Below are positions 47,531-57,885 of a stretch of DNA of 64,000 nt, piece after piece. Origin of the DNA: Peromyscus leucopus (Eukaryota > Chordata > Mammalia > Rodentia > Cricetidae); contig NC_051066.1 of the NCBI RefSeq assembly GCF_004664715.2, positions 83,787,735-83,851,734 of the forward strand, written 5' to 3'. The position numbers were made by a program, and so were the translations under genes. The notes beneath the pieces are model-generated. The model ran no database searches and was not told where the DNA came from. It saw nothing but the letters and a program-made list of their open reading frames with translations. The first letter of the stretch is position 1; each line of letters opens with the position of its first letter.

Positions 47531-49314
47531 TAAAGTCATCTTAATGGTCATTTAAAGACAGTATTATCTTTGCTAAGACATGGTCATTTCTTTGCTAAGA
47601 CAAGGTCAGGATGAGCTAAAGAGGGTTTGTGATGATGGTAAAGCAACATTGAAAGGAGACCATCGCTAGAACAGGCTCATTGATAGGTAAAGCAGCAGGA
47701 ATTAGATCAACATAATGCTCCATAAAGGTCAGCAAGCCTTAGTAATCAGGCAGGAGAGAGGTGGAAGGTCATGCAAGCCTAAAGTGCTACCAGGCACTTA
47801 AATTGTCAAGCAAGTAGATCACAGCCATGCATTTTCCAGAGAAAGGAAGTAATCAACAGGTGGTTCACATCAGAAGAGTATCATGGTCCCAAGGGAACAA
47901 GACCTTAGACACAGGAGGCACTGGGGTGTACAAAGAGTGATGGTGAGAGATACCTAGCATAAGGACCAAGTAGTTCCTAAAGGTGGAGTTTCCTGGGGGG
48001 AGGGACTTAGGATTGATGCTCTTGAAGAAACTGGCTAGAGACTAGAAAAAGTTCAACTTACTCAAAGCCATAGAAACCAAAAAGTATACATATCATGATT
48101 CTTTTAAAATATTGAAGTAAGCTTTTGTGACAGAAGTAAGAGAATGTATAGGAGCCAGAAGAAAGAGATGGGGCATGTCACCAGAGAAGTGGGAAGACAT
48201 CTGGTTATGATTATGCAGGCCTACAAGGCCACATACAGGGAAGGAGTTAAAAATGTGGGTAATATGACCACTTATGCAGACTTGGAGGATTACTCTGGCT
48301 TCTACATAGAAAAAAAGGGGGATAGAAGAATGGGCAAAGAGATAGAAAAGTGTAGGGACAGGCTGTGTGGAAGAAGAAGAAGAAGCAAACTTGGTTTCCT
48401 GTTGCATAGAATGGACTTGTGCAGATTTAATTTTCCTGTAACTCCTGTGTTCTCCATCTTCTGCTAAGGCCTGTACTCCAGAAGGCAGCTCCAGAAAGCA
48501 AGTCTGAGAACAAGAAGATGATCATATGGGAGTGATGACTGGTTTTCATTTTACGGTGGTTTCCTTTCATGCTCTGCATGGCCTCTCATGCCCCAATCCC
48601 AGCCAGACTGCCTCCACTGGCATACGAGACTACATAGTTCTGCACTTCCTCTATAGTAACTATAAACACATGTTTTCTGTTCTCCTCAATTGCTGTGGGA
48701 GTGCCATAGGTTGCAGCTCACCACAGAGGAGAAAGGGTATGAAGCTGTCTGAGATGTCCCAGGTAATCACAGCCACACGAAAGGTCTCAGCCTCATGTAA
48801 TAAATCATATCTTCCTCATCTGTCAGGGAAAGAATGGAAAGGAGCCATGTCTTCTTGTCCATGTTGATCAAACACTTCTTTCTGGCCCTGCACAAGTATA
48901 TCTGAAGCTGGCGGAAGTCACTTCCTTCACATCACATTTACTTTAACAACCAGGTGCTTAGGGAATGTTGAATTCTATAACTGACAATAAACAGCTTTGA
49001 AGAGCCTTTGCTTGTACTTTTTGAAGGGAGAGGCCACATCTAGAAATATTTCCTTAAATGGACTGTGTCCATGTCCCAACCATCCTTGTCATCTTTACAT
49101 GTCCTTTTGCCCGTTATTTTTATGACACACTCCATGAATATAACTATATAGGACAAAGGTGCTACTATAAGAGTGATCCATCTTAAGTGCCAGTAAACCA
49201 AACAAGTAGGGGTGATTTTAGATCTTTTCCAAAAAGCTACAACATAGAAAAATAAAGGATATTTAGAAAGGCAATACTTCTCTATAAGAACAAGTTAAGA
49301 CTTTTTATTAAAGT

Positions 49315-49316
<2 letters not shown>
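47531..49316. other. no feature recognised
   Basis: 1.8 kb. A 16-base unit 'tctttgctaagaca(t/a)g' is duplicated in tandem near 47568-47606. Plus frames of 107 and 113 codons (48144-48467, 48526-48867) show no recognisable domain and have no start or splice context. Confidence 0.45.

Positions 49317-49406
<90 letters not shown>
49317..49406. repeat. compound (CT)n(GT)n microsatellite
   Basis: About 22 CT units followed by about 22 GT units, read on the plus strand. It lies at the tail end of a complemented B4. Confidence 0.98.
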
Positions 49407-49408
<2 letters not shown>

Positions 49409-49509
49409 AGTATTTGTTCACATGATTATGGGCATATGTGCACATGGACATCAGTGTATAGAGGCTGGGGGCAGATGATGGGTATCTTGTTCAATCATAC
49501 TCCATCTTT

Positions 49510-49732
49510 AAAAACATAATTAAATATTTATCCATTTATTTATTTGTTTTTTGTTTGTTGTGTGTATGCATGTGTTATATATTCCTGCATCTAAATGTGC
49601 ATGTCATAGACTTAGTATAGTGATAAGAAGAAAATTTGTGAAAGTTGGATCTCTCCTTCCAATTTATGACTCCTAGGATTGAAATCAGCTTGGAGGGAAG
49701 TACCCTTACCCACTGAGCTATCATGACAGCCC
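49510..49732 (-). mobile_element. B3 SINE nested in B4
   Basis: 'gttggatctctccttccaat', 'gactcctaggattgaaatca' and 'cttacccactgagctatcat' are complemented B3. The T-rich left end (49525-49560) is its tail. Confidence 0.75.
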
Positions 49733-50240
49733 ACTCTCTTACCTTTTGAGATAAGGTCTCTTGCTGAACCTTGAGTTCATTGATTTGGATACACTGACTG
49801 GCTAATGAGCTCCATGGATCAGCCTATCTCTTCCTCCATTGGTATGGATTTTTGTATATGGATACAAATTTAAGGTTATTTTTGTTATAACATAATGTCT
49901 ATATTTGTCTACTTTTGTTTAAGGTATTGTACCTAGGCAGCTCCTTTAAAAGGTAATGTAAAGTTTTAGTCCTTGAAAACTATTATTATAAACTGTTTAG
50001 GATAATAAAAATGCAGGTTATTAATTAGTTAGTCATATAATAATCAAGCTAGTAGTCATATTAGGTATGTTTTCAAGGTTAAACAGAGATGTCTTTTAGA
50101 TAGAAAAGTGTTCTTCAAACACTTCAAAGATCTACATAATATGGCATTCAAAATGTTTTAATAATGAGGCTTTTCATGACAGTGAGATATGTCAGCTCCT
50201 GGCAACAAAACTTACTTCAGAAAAGATGGTATGCATCTAA

Positions 50241-50450
50241 AAACCTCCATATAGAGTTTGCTTTAAATGTGGCAAAGCTAGCTACCATGCAAAGAAACTA
50301 TCCTTGCCTCAACTGCTGACAGTATGCTGTCCAAATTGGACAAGCAGGATACAAAGGAAGTCAATTGCCAAACTTTGCCAAGACAAGGTAAGTGAGTCCC
50401 TCAAAATTCCTGCTTCACAGAAAAGTATGTCACATATTCTAGGCCTGTAG
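50241..50450 (+). pseudogene. gag nucleocapsid-like remnant of an ERV
   Basis: A 69-codon open stretch with a CX2C-GKAS zinc-knuckle-like start (the cysteines at 50259-50261 and 50268-50270). The histidine position is occupied by Y with H one residue later, and the final cysteine is absent. A second, more decayed cysteine-containing stretch with PNWT follows. Retroviral nucleocapsid packages RNA by such knuckles. Here it is a fragment without start codon, protease or polymerase downstream. Only about 500 bases separate its stop from the polypurine tract, so pol and env were already lost from this element type. Confidence 0.6.
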
Positions 50451-50951
50451 GCCAAAGATGGATGCCCCAATGTTGCAGAGGAACCTTGGGTGACTATCCA
50501 GGCAGTCATCTGTCTGTCATTTCTATAGTTTTGGAAGGTGCTTGCTCTGCATATCCTGTTTACTCAGGTAATATTTAATCCTTCTCAAGTCTCTGATGGG
50601 TTGAAAAGCAGATAATTATAGTTTTACCATTTTCTTTGTTATCAAATTCAAAAAAGGAACTCACAAAAGAGATGTAAAGCTTATAAACATTGAGAGACAT
50701 AAAAGCTTAAGTTGTTTATCTAAGAAAATGTTTTAAGGTCTAAAAGGATATTTTTAGTTGGTAATACAAGTTATTTTAGAAAGTGGTTTAGGTATAAAAC
50801 ATTGGACTCACCAAGATAAGATAGATAATACTTTCTCTGAATTTTCCAAATACAAATGGATTGGACATTGTAAATTTAATTACCTGATAAGTGTTCTTAT
50901 TGCATATAGTTTTACTGTGTTAGACTTAAAACCTTTCCTTTCTATTTAGAC

Positions 50952-50964
50952 AAAAGAGGGGAAA
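50952..50964 (+). promoter_or_regulatory. retroviral polypurine tract
   Basis: 13 purines ('aaaagaggggaaa') abutting the TG of the LTR, the priming site for plus-strand DNA in retroviral replication. Confidence 0.85.
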
Positions 50965-51150
50965 TGTTGTGGGATAATCTTTTCAAACACTGTAAAGATG
51001 TGTCTGTTTTACCTCATCTACCTAAGGTACCTTCTAATCGGTTTAATAAAGAGCTGAACAGCTAGTGGGTAGGCAGGAGAGGATAGGTAGGACTTTTGGG
51101 CAGAAATAGGAACTCTGGGAAGAATCTGAGAGGTGGGTTTTTTTGTTTTT

Positions 51151-51191
<41 letters not shown>

Positions 51192-51396
51192 CTGCAAGAC
51201 ACAGAGGATATCAGACATACAGTATGGAGGAGAGGTAGCAAGCCACATAGCAGAATATTGGTTCATATTAATGGGTTAATTTAGGTTTTAAGAGCTAGTT
51301 GGGAACAAGCCTAAGCTAAGAACAAGTTTTCATACTTAATAAGAAGTTTGTGTATCCTTATTTGTGACCTGGCAGTCCAAAGAAAGTCTGGCTACA
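50965..51396 (+). mobile_element. 3' LTR of the ERV fragment
   Basis: 'tgttgtgggataatcttttc' to 'gtctggctaca'. It contains 'ggtttaataaagagctgaac', 'aatgggttaatttaggtttt' and 'aataagaagtttgtgtatcc', shared with the other LTRs. A run of about 38 T at 51152-51189 has expanded inside it and explains the lysine- and phenylalanine-rich open frames there. Confidence 0.9.
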
Positions 51397-51512
51397 CTCT
51401 AAGACTGGGGTTACAGACCCAACTCATATCCCTCTTTTATGTGAGTACAAACTCAGGTTCTTGTACTTGTGCAGCAGGCATTTTGCTGATTGGGCCACAC
51501 CCCTCCAAAACC

Positions 51513-52937
51513 CTTAAACTACCTTAGTATGAAGACTTGTTGAAGACACTTCTGTCTTTCTCTTTTAAAATGATGTAACACTACCATGATAACAAACTTG
51601 GTTTCTAGAAACATTCCAAATAGTGCAGAGTTCCAAAGATGGACTGTATGGTTAAGCTTTTCATTAGCCTCATCTAACTATGACCTCATATTGTATCATC
51701 TCTGTTCAAAATAGACCCAATGATATTCAGGAAACTAGAAACTTGTATTCTTGCAAATCAAGAAACACAGAACTAAAAATAAGCAAAAGTGACATAAAGT
51801 TTGTGCACATTTTCTCCCATAGGAGAGCTCCTGGGGCCACATTTGGAGTCAGCTTATTCCTGTTTTAGGTTAAACTTCAACAAGTGAGACTGTCTGGTTT
51901 CTCAGTTTGAAGATTTCTAGAGGCAGTGTGCCACTGCTGAGACACACTCTCACAGTCCCAAAAAGCCATGGCTGGAAGCCAGAAAGTTTATGGTGAGGAC
52001 AGAAATCTCAGAAAAGATGACACCAGAACTCCAAACTGGGCGTCTGACAGGTTCAAACACAGAACCCTGTACTCTGAAGCTCTATTAAAGCCCGAAAGAA
52101 TAATTCATGATTGAGTCATCAGGCAGAGATCAAATTAGAATGTTCTATTTAATAAAGCAGGGAAGTATATATACATTTTCAAAGATGTTCACCAAAAATA
52201 GTTTAAAATGAAGCTATTTTTATACACATGAACTTTGTATCCAGTACAACTCATTTCCTTAATGTTCCAGATAGATAGTTGACATTTTCTTGTACGTTGG
52301 TTATGTTCCAAATTTAATCCCAAGCCACCTGCCCCTCACCAGTCTCAGAGCCATGTTCAGGAAACACAAAGCCATTATGCTAATACAAGTCTAAGCCTAA
52401 CACAATTAGGTAAATAAACTTCACATACCCTCCCAAAAAATTACACACAATGATACCCAAACCCAAATACATGACTCCACAGTTTGCCAGCCTGCTTCCA
52501 GCTCCAAGTCCTAGGTAATAGATGTTAGTTTGTGTGCGGAACAGATTCAAATAAGATTTTAGCAGACCACATAAAATGGTATCCCCTTAGTCTAGCAGTC
52601 TTCATTTTTATATGATTTGATTTATGTTTGAATTCTTTGATTCAGATAATAAAAAAGGCCAATTATTACCATCAAACATTCTTGAACTCTTGCACCTGGA
52701 AGAGATTGACAATAGATTGATAGGGTTCCTATACAACACAGCTAAATGACCACATGTGACATTATATGTTGTTTTATCCCTTTCATGAACATTAACAATT
52801 GTTAATTGTTAGACTGAGTCTAACAATTGAAAGGTTGGAGTCATCAAAACCAGAGAAAATGAGGTACATATTCTGATGTACAAATGTACAGGGTCTCTAG
52901 GCTTTGTCAGAACTGGAATGGAAACAAGAACAAAAAG
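51513..52937. other. no feature recognised apart from an inverted repeat
   Basis: 1.4 kb of unique-looking sequence, holding the inverted repeat at 52794-52828. Confidence 0.5.
52794..52828. repeat. compact inverted repeat with two pairing options
   Basis: 'aattgttagac' (52804-52814), 3-base loop, 'gtctaacaatt' (52818-52828): a perfect 11-bp hairpin. The segment 'aacaatt' at 52794-52800 can also pair with 'aattgtt' at 52804-52810. No transposon termini are recognised around it. Confidence 0.8.
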
Positions 52938-53197
52938 CCTGGGCTTGTTGCATGAGTTGGCTGTTTGAATCCTGGGACTTATGCAGGGACGCTTGGCTTG
53001 GTCTGGGAGGGGGGGACTGGACCTGCCTGAACTGAGTCTACCAGGTCGACCCTGGTCCTCGGGGGAGACCTTGATCTGGAGGAGGTGGGAATGGGGGGGT
53101 GGGCTGGGGGAGGGGGAGGGGGTGAGAGGGGGAGAACAGGGGAATCTGTGGCTATTATGTTGAACTGAATGGTGTTGTAAAATAAATTTTAAAAAAA
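52938..53197 (+). mobile_element. LINE-1 3' end, 5' truncated
   Basis: 'cctgggcttgttgcatgagt' through the G-rich tract (53080-53140) and 'ggctattatgttgaactgaa' to an A-rich tail: the plus-strand equivalent of 15215-15480. The subfamily is the younger type. No clear target duplication. Confidence 0.93.
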
Positions 53198-54620
53198 AGA
53201 ATTCAAGGATGATTGTTTAAAACCTAGGAATGGCCTCTCATTCAGGAGTAGTATGAGACTCAGGAGAAATGACCCCATGGTGAAAACGTGAGAAACTATA
53301 CATAGAATATGACTGCTATGGTCTAAGTTGGTAGACTCAGGCTTGTCAGTCAGAACAATGCTATAGTTATCAATACCTCCCAAATTCTGAAGATTAGAAC
53401 AACATAGGTTCTCTGTCTTGTTACATGTCCATTGCAGGTTATGTGGACTCTGTTTCCTGTTGCCTGCTCTCATTTCAGGATCTAGACTAACAAACAATTA
53501 CTCTCTGGACCTTGTAGTTCACAGAGGAAGAAGAAAGAGGATATCACAAAGAGTTACTAGATCTTAAAATCTCCACGAGACAGTACAGATTGTTACTTCA
53601 GGTCACTTTTATTGACTAAATCAAGTCACATGATAAATCTTGATTGGTAAGGAGAAAGGAAATACAATTCATGTTGAGGAAAGGTCTCCAAACATTGACC
53701 TGCTGAATGTCCCCATCATGGCCTGTAAGGTAGAGATGACAGGTATTCATTGGAGGCATGTACTTCCATTCCATAATGTGAGGTGGTACTTTTCAGAATG
53801 TAGCTGTGTAAGAATTATGTGTAGAGTTTCCTACGGAAACATGGAAGTCAGGCATCAAGATTATGGTATCTGAGATGGCACCCAACAAATGCTCATATTA
53901 AAGAAGAGTGAAAGTGACCACTTACCCAAGAATTGAAGAAAATTATATGGGTACACATACTTTATGGTAAATTACTATACAAATATAATAGCCAATTCTA
54001 GCACTGGAATCTGAAAGCTCAAATGACTGCTAACTCCTTAGCTATATTCCCATAGTATATTCTCTATTTTTAGTTACTTCAAAAATCTCTGCTCCAACCA
54101 TTTATCCCCACTCCCAAAGAAAATTCTGTAGGTATAACTTATGACTCCATTAGGAAATATTTCTCAAAAACCATTCAAATGTTTCCCTTTTGGTACTTCA
54201 GGCTCTGTGTTCTTATGCTACGGAAAACCATTTTCTCCTTTGATTGCTGTTTAAACTCTTCAAAAACTTGTCAAGCATTATTATGTCATACTCATCCAAC
54301 TTGGGGATTTAATCTTGCACTTCATCCACTTCAGAACATATTCATTTTCTGGAGCATCCAGTGACATAATCCCCAGTAGCAGAGACAAGGATTTAAGCAT
54401 TTAGGTTCTCTGAAGCAACTCTGATTTTTTTGAATCCTAAGGAATCTTTGAGAGGTAGGCCTACATCAAGGCAAACGTCAAATAGATTGCACAAGGTGAC
54501 ACATGTTCTTTGCATTGTGCATTTTTAGTTAAGAATCTACTCCAACCGCTCTTTATGCTAGTGAGAGGATGAGCTTTCAGTGACATATAAACTTGGAAAA
54601 GTGAAAATTTTAAATATTTT
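53198..54620. other. no feature recognised
   Basis: 1.4 kb of unique-looking sequence. The 102-codon minus frame 53189-53497 has no motif. Confidence 0.5.
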
Positions 54621-54770
54621 TTTTTTGTAAAATACTCTGAGTTGAATATGTAGGGGAAGGGGGGGGGGAGACCTTGGAGGATCTAGAGTGAGAAGGGATG
54701 TGAATATGATCAGCATAAGTTGTATTAAGTTTTTAAATAATTAACTATTTTTTTTCAAATTTAAAAACAA
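54621..54770 (+). mobile_element. probable LINE-1 3' tail, old
   Basis: G-rich run (54653-54670), 'gagaccttggaggatctaga', 'gaatatgatcagcataagtt' and 'ttgtattaagtttttaaata' resemble the extreme 3' end of an older rodent LINE-1. Confidence 0.5.
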
Positions 54771-55786
54771 AACTTCAAAAAATTTTCAAGTAATTTTGAT
54801 GACATTTTTTAAAAGTTAAATGTCCAAACATCTACAATGATAGAGCCAAGATCCATATTAGATAATTTATAAATTAAAAATATTTTTGTAGTGTCCAACA
54901 GTTGCTACAAAATGGTTCTGTAAAGTTCTCAGAAATAAAAAGGAAATGTCTTGAAATGGAGAAATGTTAAAACACAACATTGAATAGTTGAAAGTACAAA
55001 AAGCCTTTGAGGAAGCATTCCATACTTAGGGAACAGTGTAAATAGTCACTGTTGCTGTGTGACAGAGAGCTTAGACATGAATTTTCTCTCATTTCTCATC
55101 TTGTCTCTGTATTACAGACAGAGACCAAAGCCTGGACACTGTTCCCCAGGATTTAAGTTCAAGTTACCTGAATTTTGGCTATTGAAGACAATGGGAAGAT
55201 ATTGAATAAATCTGAAAAGAAGCCAAGGCTCTTCTGCCTCTGCTTCGGGCTGAAACGTAGAAATTAGTTCTGTGACCCCACCTCATTGCCGTCTTTCATT
55301 TCTTGACAAGTTTGATTTAGCTTCTGCTTCCATCAGATGACCCTTGCTCCTTCTCCAAATCATGATCTACATCATCTGTCTTTCTAGACTATAAAAGTGA
55401 TTCTGTGGCAAACATACTATTTCCTTTTTGGTTCTTACCAAGTCCATTTTCATGTGTAATAATTTCCTTGAATTATATCCATGCTATTTAAAAGTCTCAA
55501 AGAGGTTTCTAATTAGATTGCAGTTGATGACACAACACACTGAATTTTGAAACAATGCAAATAACTGTTAGTGCAGCAATAGAAATGATAAGGAGCTAAC
55601 TACTGCATGCTATGGAACTAAATCATGGAAACTGTCTCAGGAAGAAGACTCCATTGGAAGGACCAAGGAATTGAATGTAAACCTGGATTCAACTTATTTT
55701 TTATTCCTCAATGAGAAGCAACTTCCAAGTGAGCAGTCATTGTTCAACAGTTCCTGACCTGTTTCATAGTCTGATCTGGGGACAGT
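54771..55786. other. no feature recognised
   Basis: About 1 kb of unique-looking sequence ending at the left copy of the provirus target duplication (55787-55792). Confidence 0.5.
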
Positions 55787-55792
55787 GGGCAT

Positions 55793-56096
55793 TGTAGATG
55801 GATTTTACGTTGGGACCGTCAGCTTTCCAATAACGAAACAGGGAAGACTTATTATCAATTATGAAAGCTCAGTTGCTGGCTTATAACTTATATTATTCCA
55901 TTTCTATTAATTTACTTTCTGCCTTATTGCTTTGTTACCTCTTCTCTGTATTGCACTTCCTGCTTGCTCTGCATCCCCTGGTGTCTCTGTTTTTTTCTTC
56001 CCAGTGTCCTTTCTTCCCTAAAAATCCTGCCTAGCTAATGACTGTTCAGCTTTTTACTAAGCCAATAAGAGTGTACAAAAATATTATTCCATACAA
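55793..56096 (-). mobile_element. 3' LTR of the provirus
   Basis: Minus strand from 'ttgtatggaataatattttt' (56096) to 'aaatccatctaca' (55793). It shares 'gctgaacagtcattagctag', 'agaaatggaataatataagt' and 'tttcataattgataataagt' with the 5' LTR but is about 40 bases shorter and clearly diverged. The first T of the usual TG has changed context. Confidence 0.85.
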
Positions 56097-56113
56097 TTTA
56101 TCCCTTTCTGTCT
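56097..56113 (-). promoter_or_regulatory. degraded polypurine tract
   Basis: 'agaaagggataaa' on the minus strand occupies the position of the intact tract in the plus-strand copy (50952-50964), one T having entered it. Confidence 0.6.
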
Positions 56114-56693
56114 AAATAAAAAAGAAAGGTTTTAACCCTATCATAGTAAAACTATATACAATAGAAACAATTATCAGATATTGTCTAAATAGAAAGGAAA
56201 GGTATTAACTTTAACAATGAAACTAGATACAAAAGAACAATTATCAAGGAAGAATTGCATTTACAATGTCCAGTCCATCTGTATTTGGCACATTTGGAAA
56301 AAATATTCCATTATCTCTTATCTCAATGAATTTAAAGTTTATACCTAAACCACTTTTTATTATAACTTGTATTACCATCTTAAAGCTATCTTCTTAGACC
56401 TTAAAACATTTTTTAGATAAACAATTTAAGCTTTTATGTCTCTCAACCTTATTAACTTTACATCTCTTATGTAAGTCTCCTTTCTGAATTTGGTAACAAG
56501 GAAAACTGTGAACCTATAATTATCTAGTCTTCAATCTCTGTCAGAGATCCAAGAAAGATAAAATATTACTTGAGTAAACAGGAAATGCAGCAACAATTTC
56601 CAAAACTATAGAAATGACAGAAACATCTGGCTGCCTGGGTAGTCATCCAAGGCTCCTCTATAATGTTGGGGCATCCATTTTTGGCCTACAGGC

Positions 56694-56897
56694 CTAGAAT
56701 ATCTGACAAGACTTTTCTGTAAAGTAGGAATTTGGAAGAACTGTCCTAACTTGGCAAAGTTCAGCATTTTCTTTATTGTGTGTCATTCTTGTCCAGTTTG
56801 GACAGCATATTTTCAGCAGTTGAGGCAAGTACTGTTTCTTTGCCCAGTGGCTAGCTTTTGCCACAAAGAAAGCAAACCCCATATAAAGGTTCTTCAA
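56694..56897 (-). pseudogene. gag nucleocapsid-like remnant of the provirus
   Basis: The same segment as 50241-50450, in the minus orientation. The open frame here carries the second half of the knuckle (K-A-S-H-W) and the PNWT region, while the two knuckle cysteines lie in another frame. One extra A in an A-run separates them, so the knuckle is broken by a frameshift. In contrast to the plus-strand copy the histidine is kept. Confidence 0.6.
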
Positions 56898-57034
56898 TGC
56901 CCATCATCATTTTTTGAAGTAAACTGGTGCTGCCAGGAGCAGGCATGTCTAACTGTCATGAAGAGCCTTATGTTTTTAAAACATAATAAATGCCATATTC
57001 TGTAAGTCTTTGAAGTGTTTAAAGATCACCTATC

Positions 57035-57543
57035 TGTAGCATGAATCTTCAAGTTCTTATTAATAAAATCAAACCCGAGGCCAGTTATTGGGATGAATAC
57101 TGGAAGGTCAGAGAGACAGAATAAGCCACAGCTATCTCACCTTGCCAATTCCTTAGCTGGTCCTGTTTCCTCAGGTTGGAAGCCTCTGTGTCCTCATCCC
57201 AATGGCTCTCAGCTGATTGCTGCTAGAAGCCTGAATGCTTAACCAGCCAAAATGCTTCTAGTTTCTGGTCCTCACGCCTTATATATCTTTCTGTTTTCTA
57301 CCACCACTCCCTGGGATTAAAGGCTGGCTTTCTGGGATTAAAGGCGTGTGTCACCATGCTTGGCTATTTCCAATGTGGCCTTGAACTCACAGAGATCCAG
57401 AGGGATTTCTATCTCTGGAATGCTAGGATTAAAGGTGTGAGTGCCACCATTTTCTAGCCTTTGTATCTAGTGGCTGTCTGTTCTCTGACCCCAGATAAAT
57501 TTATTAGAGTACACAATATTTTGGGGAACACAATACCACCACA
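57035..57543 (-). mobile_element. solo LTR nested in the provirus, B1-bearing LTR family, 509 bp
   Basis: 'cctatc' at 57029-57034 and 57544-57549 is a perfect 6-bp duplication of proviral sequence. The same place in the plus-strand copy (about 50098) has no insert. On the minus strand it begins 'tgtggtggtattgtgttccc' and ends 'gaagattcatgctaca'. It has TG...CA ends and two B1-like modules (57310-57366, 57367-57456 on the plus strand). It is the best-preserved copy of its family here. Confidence 0.94.
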
Positions 57544-57872
57544 CCTATCTATCTAAAATATAAGTTTGAATGATCGTGAAAACATATCCAGTATGACTAT
57601 AAGTTTGATTGTTATAGATGACTAACTTTTAATCTATATTTTTTATTATCCTAAATAGCTTTTAAGAACTAACACTTTACATTACATTTTTAAATGAACT
57701 GCATAGGAACAATATCTTAAACAAGAATAGAAACATATACAGTATAACAAAAATAACTTTAAATTTGTATCAATATACAAAAATCCATACTAATGTAAAA
57801 TATTTGAGACGAGTGACTGTTCAAAAGTAGACTCAACAATCTACCCTTTTATCTCATCATTTCTATACTATA

Positions 57873-57885
57873 TCCCCCCTTTTCC
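57873..57885 (-). promoter_or_regulatory. internal purine tract, possible second plus-strand priming site
   Basis: 'gggaaaagggggga' on the minus strand, near the middle of the provirus and stronger in composition than the terminal tract. It could serve like a central polypurine tract or be chance. Confidence 0.25.

Larger units (their letters stand above)
49840..51396 (+). mobile_element. ERV fragment (mys-like), internal 3' part plus 3' LTR
   Basis: 49840-50964 matches, in order, the internal region of the provirus at 55793-59611 (shared 'tatggatttttgtatat', 'aaatttaaggttatttttgt'-type blocks). A polypurine tract at 50952-50964 ('aaaagaggggaaa') directly precedes the LTR at 50965, the expected plus-strand primer position. 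The 5' LTR and about 1.8 kb of the leader side are missing. The left end coincides with the interrupted B4. Confidence 0.88.
49407..51512 (-). mobile_element. B4 SINE split by a B3 SINE and by an ERV copy
   Basis: Three complemented B4 pieces lie in order: tail part 49407-49509, B1-like middle 49733-49839, ID-like head 51397-51512 ('actcaggttcttgtacttgt', 'ctgattgggccacacccctc'). Together they make one old B4. The gaps hold a B3 (49510-49732) and an ERV fragment (49840-51396). Confidence 0.7.

Noticed and set aside
48144..48867. Two plus-strand frames of 107 and 113 codons near each other
   Set aside because: No domain, no splice or promoter context, and codon content resembles random sequence.
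51018..51284. Lysine- or phenylalanine-rich open frames
   Set aside because: Produced by the poly(T) run inside an ERV LTR.
57035..57543. First read as a tandem of B1 SINEs with a SINE-like tail
   Set aside because: TG...CA ends, a perfect 6-bp duplication and homology along the full length to three other copies show that it is an LTR which contains B1-like modules.
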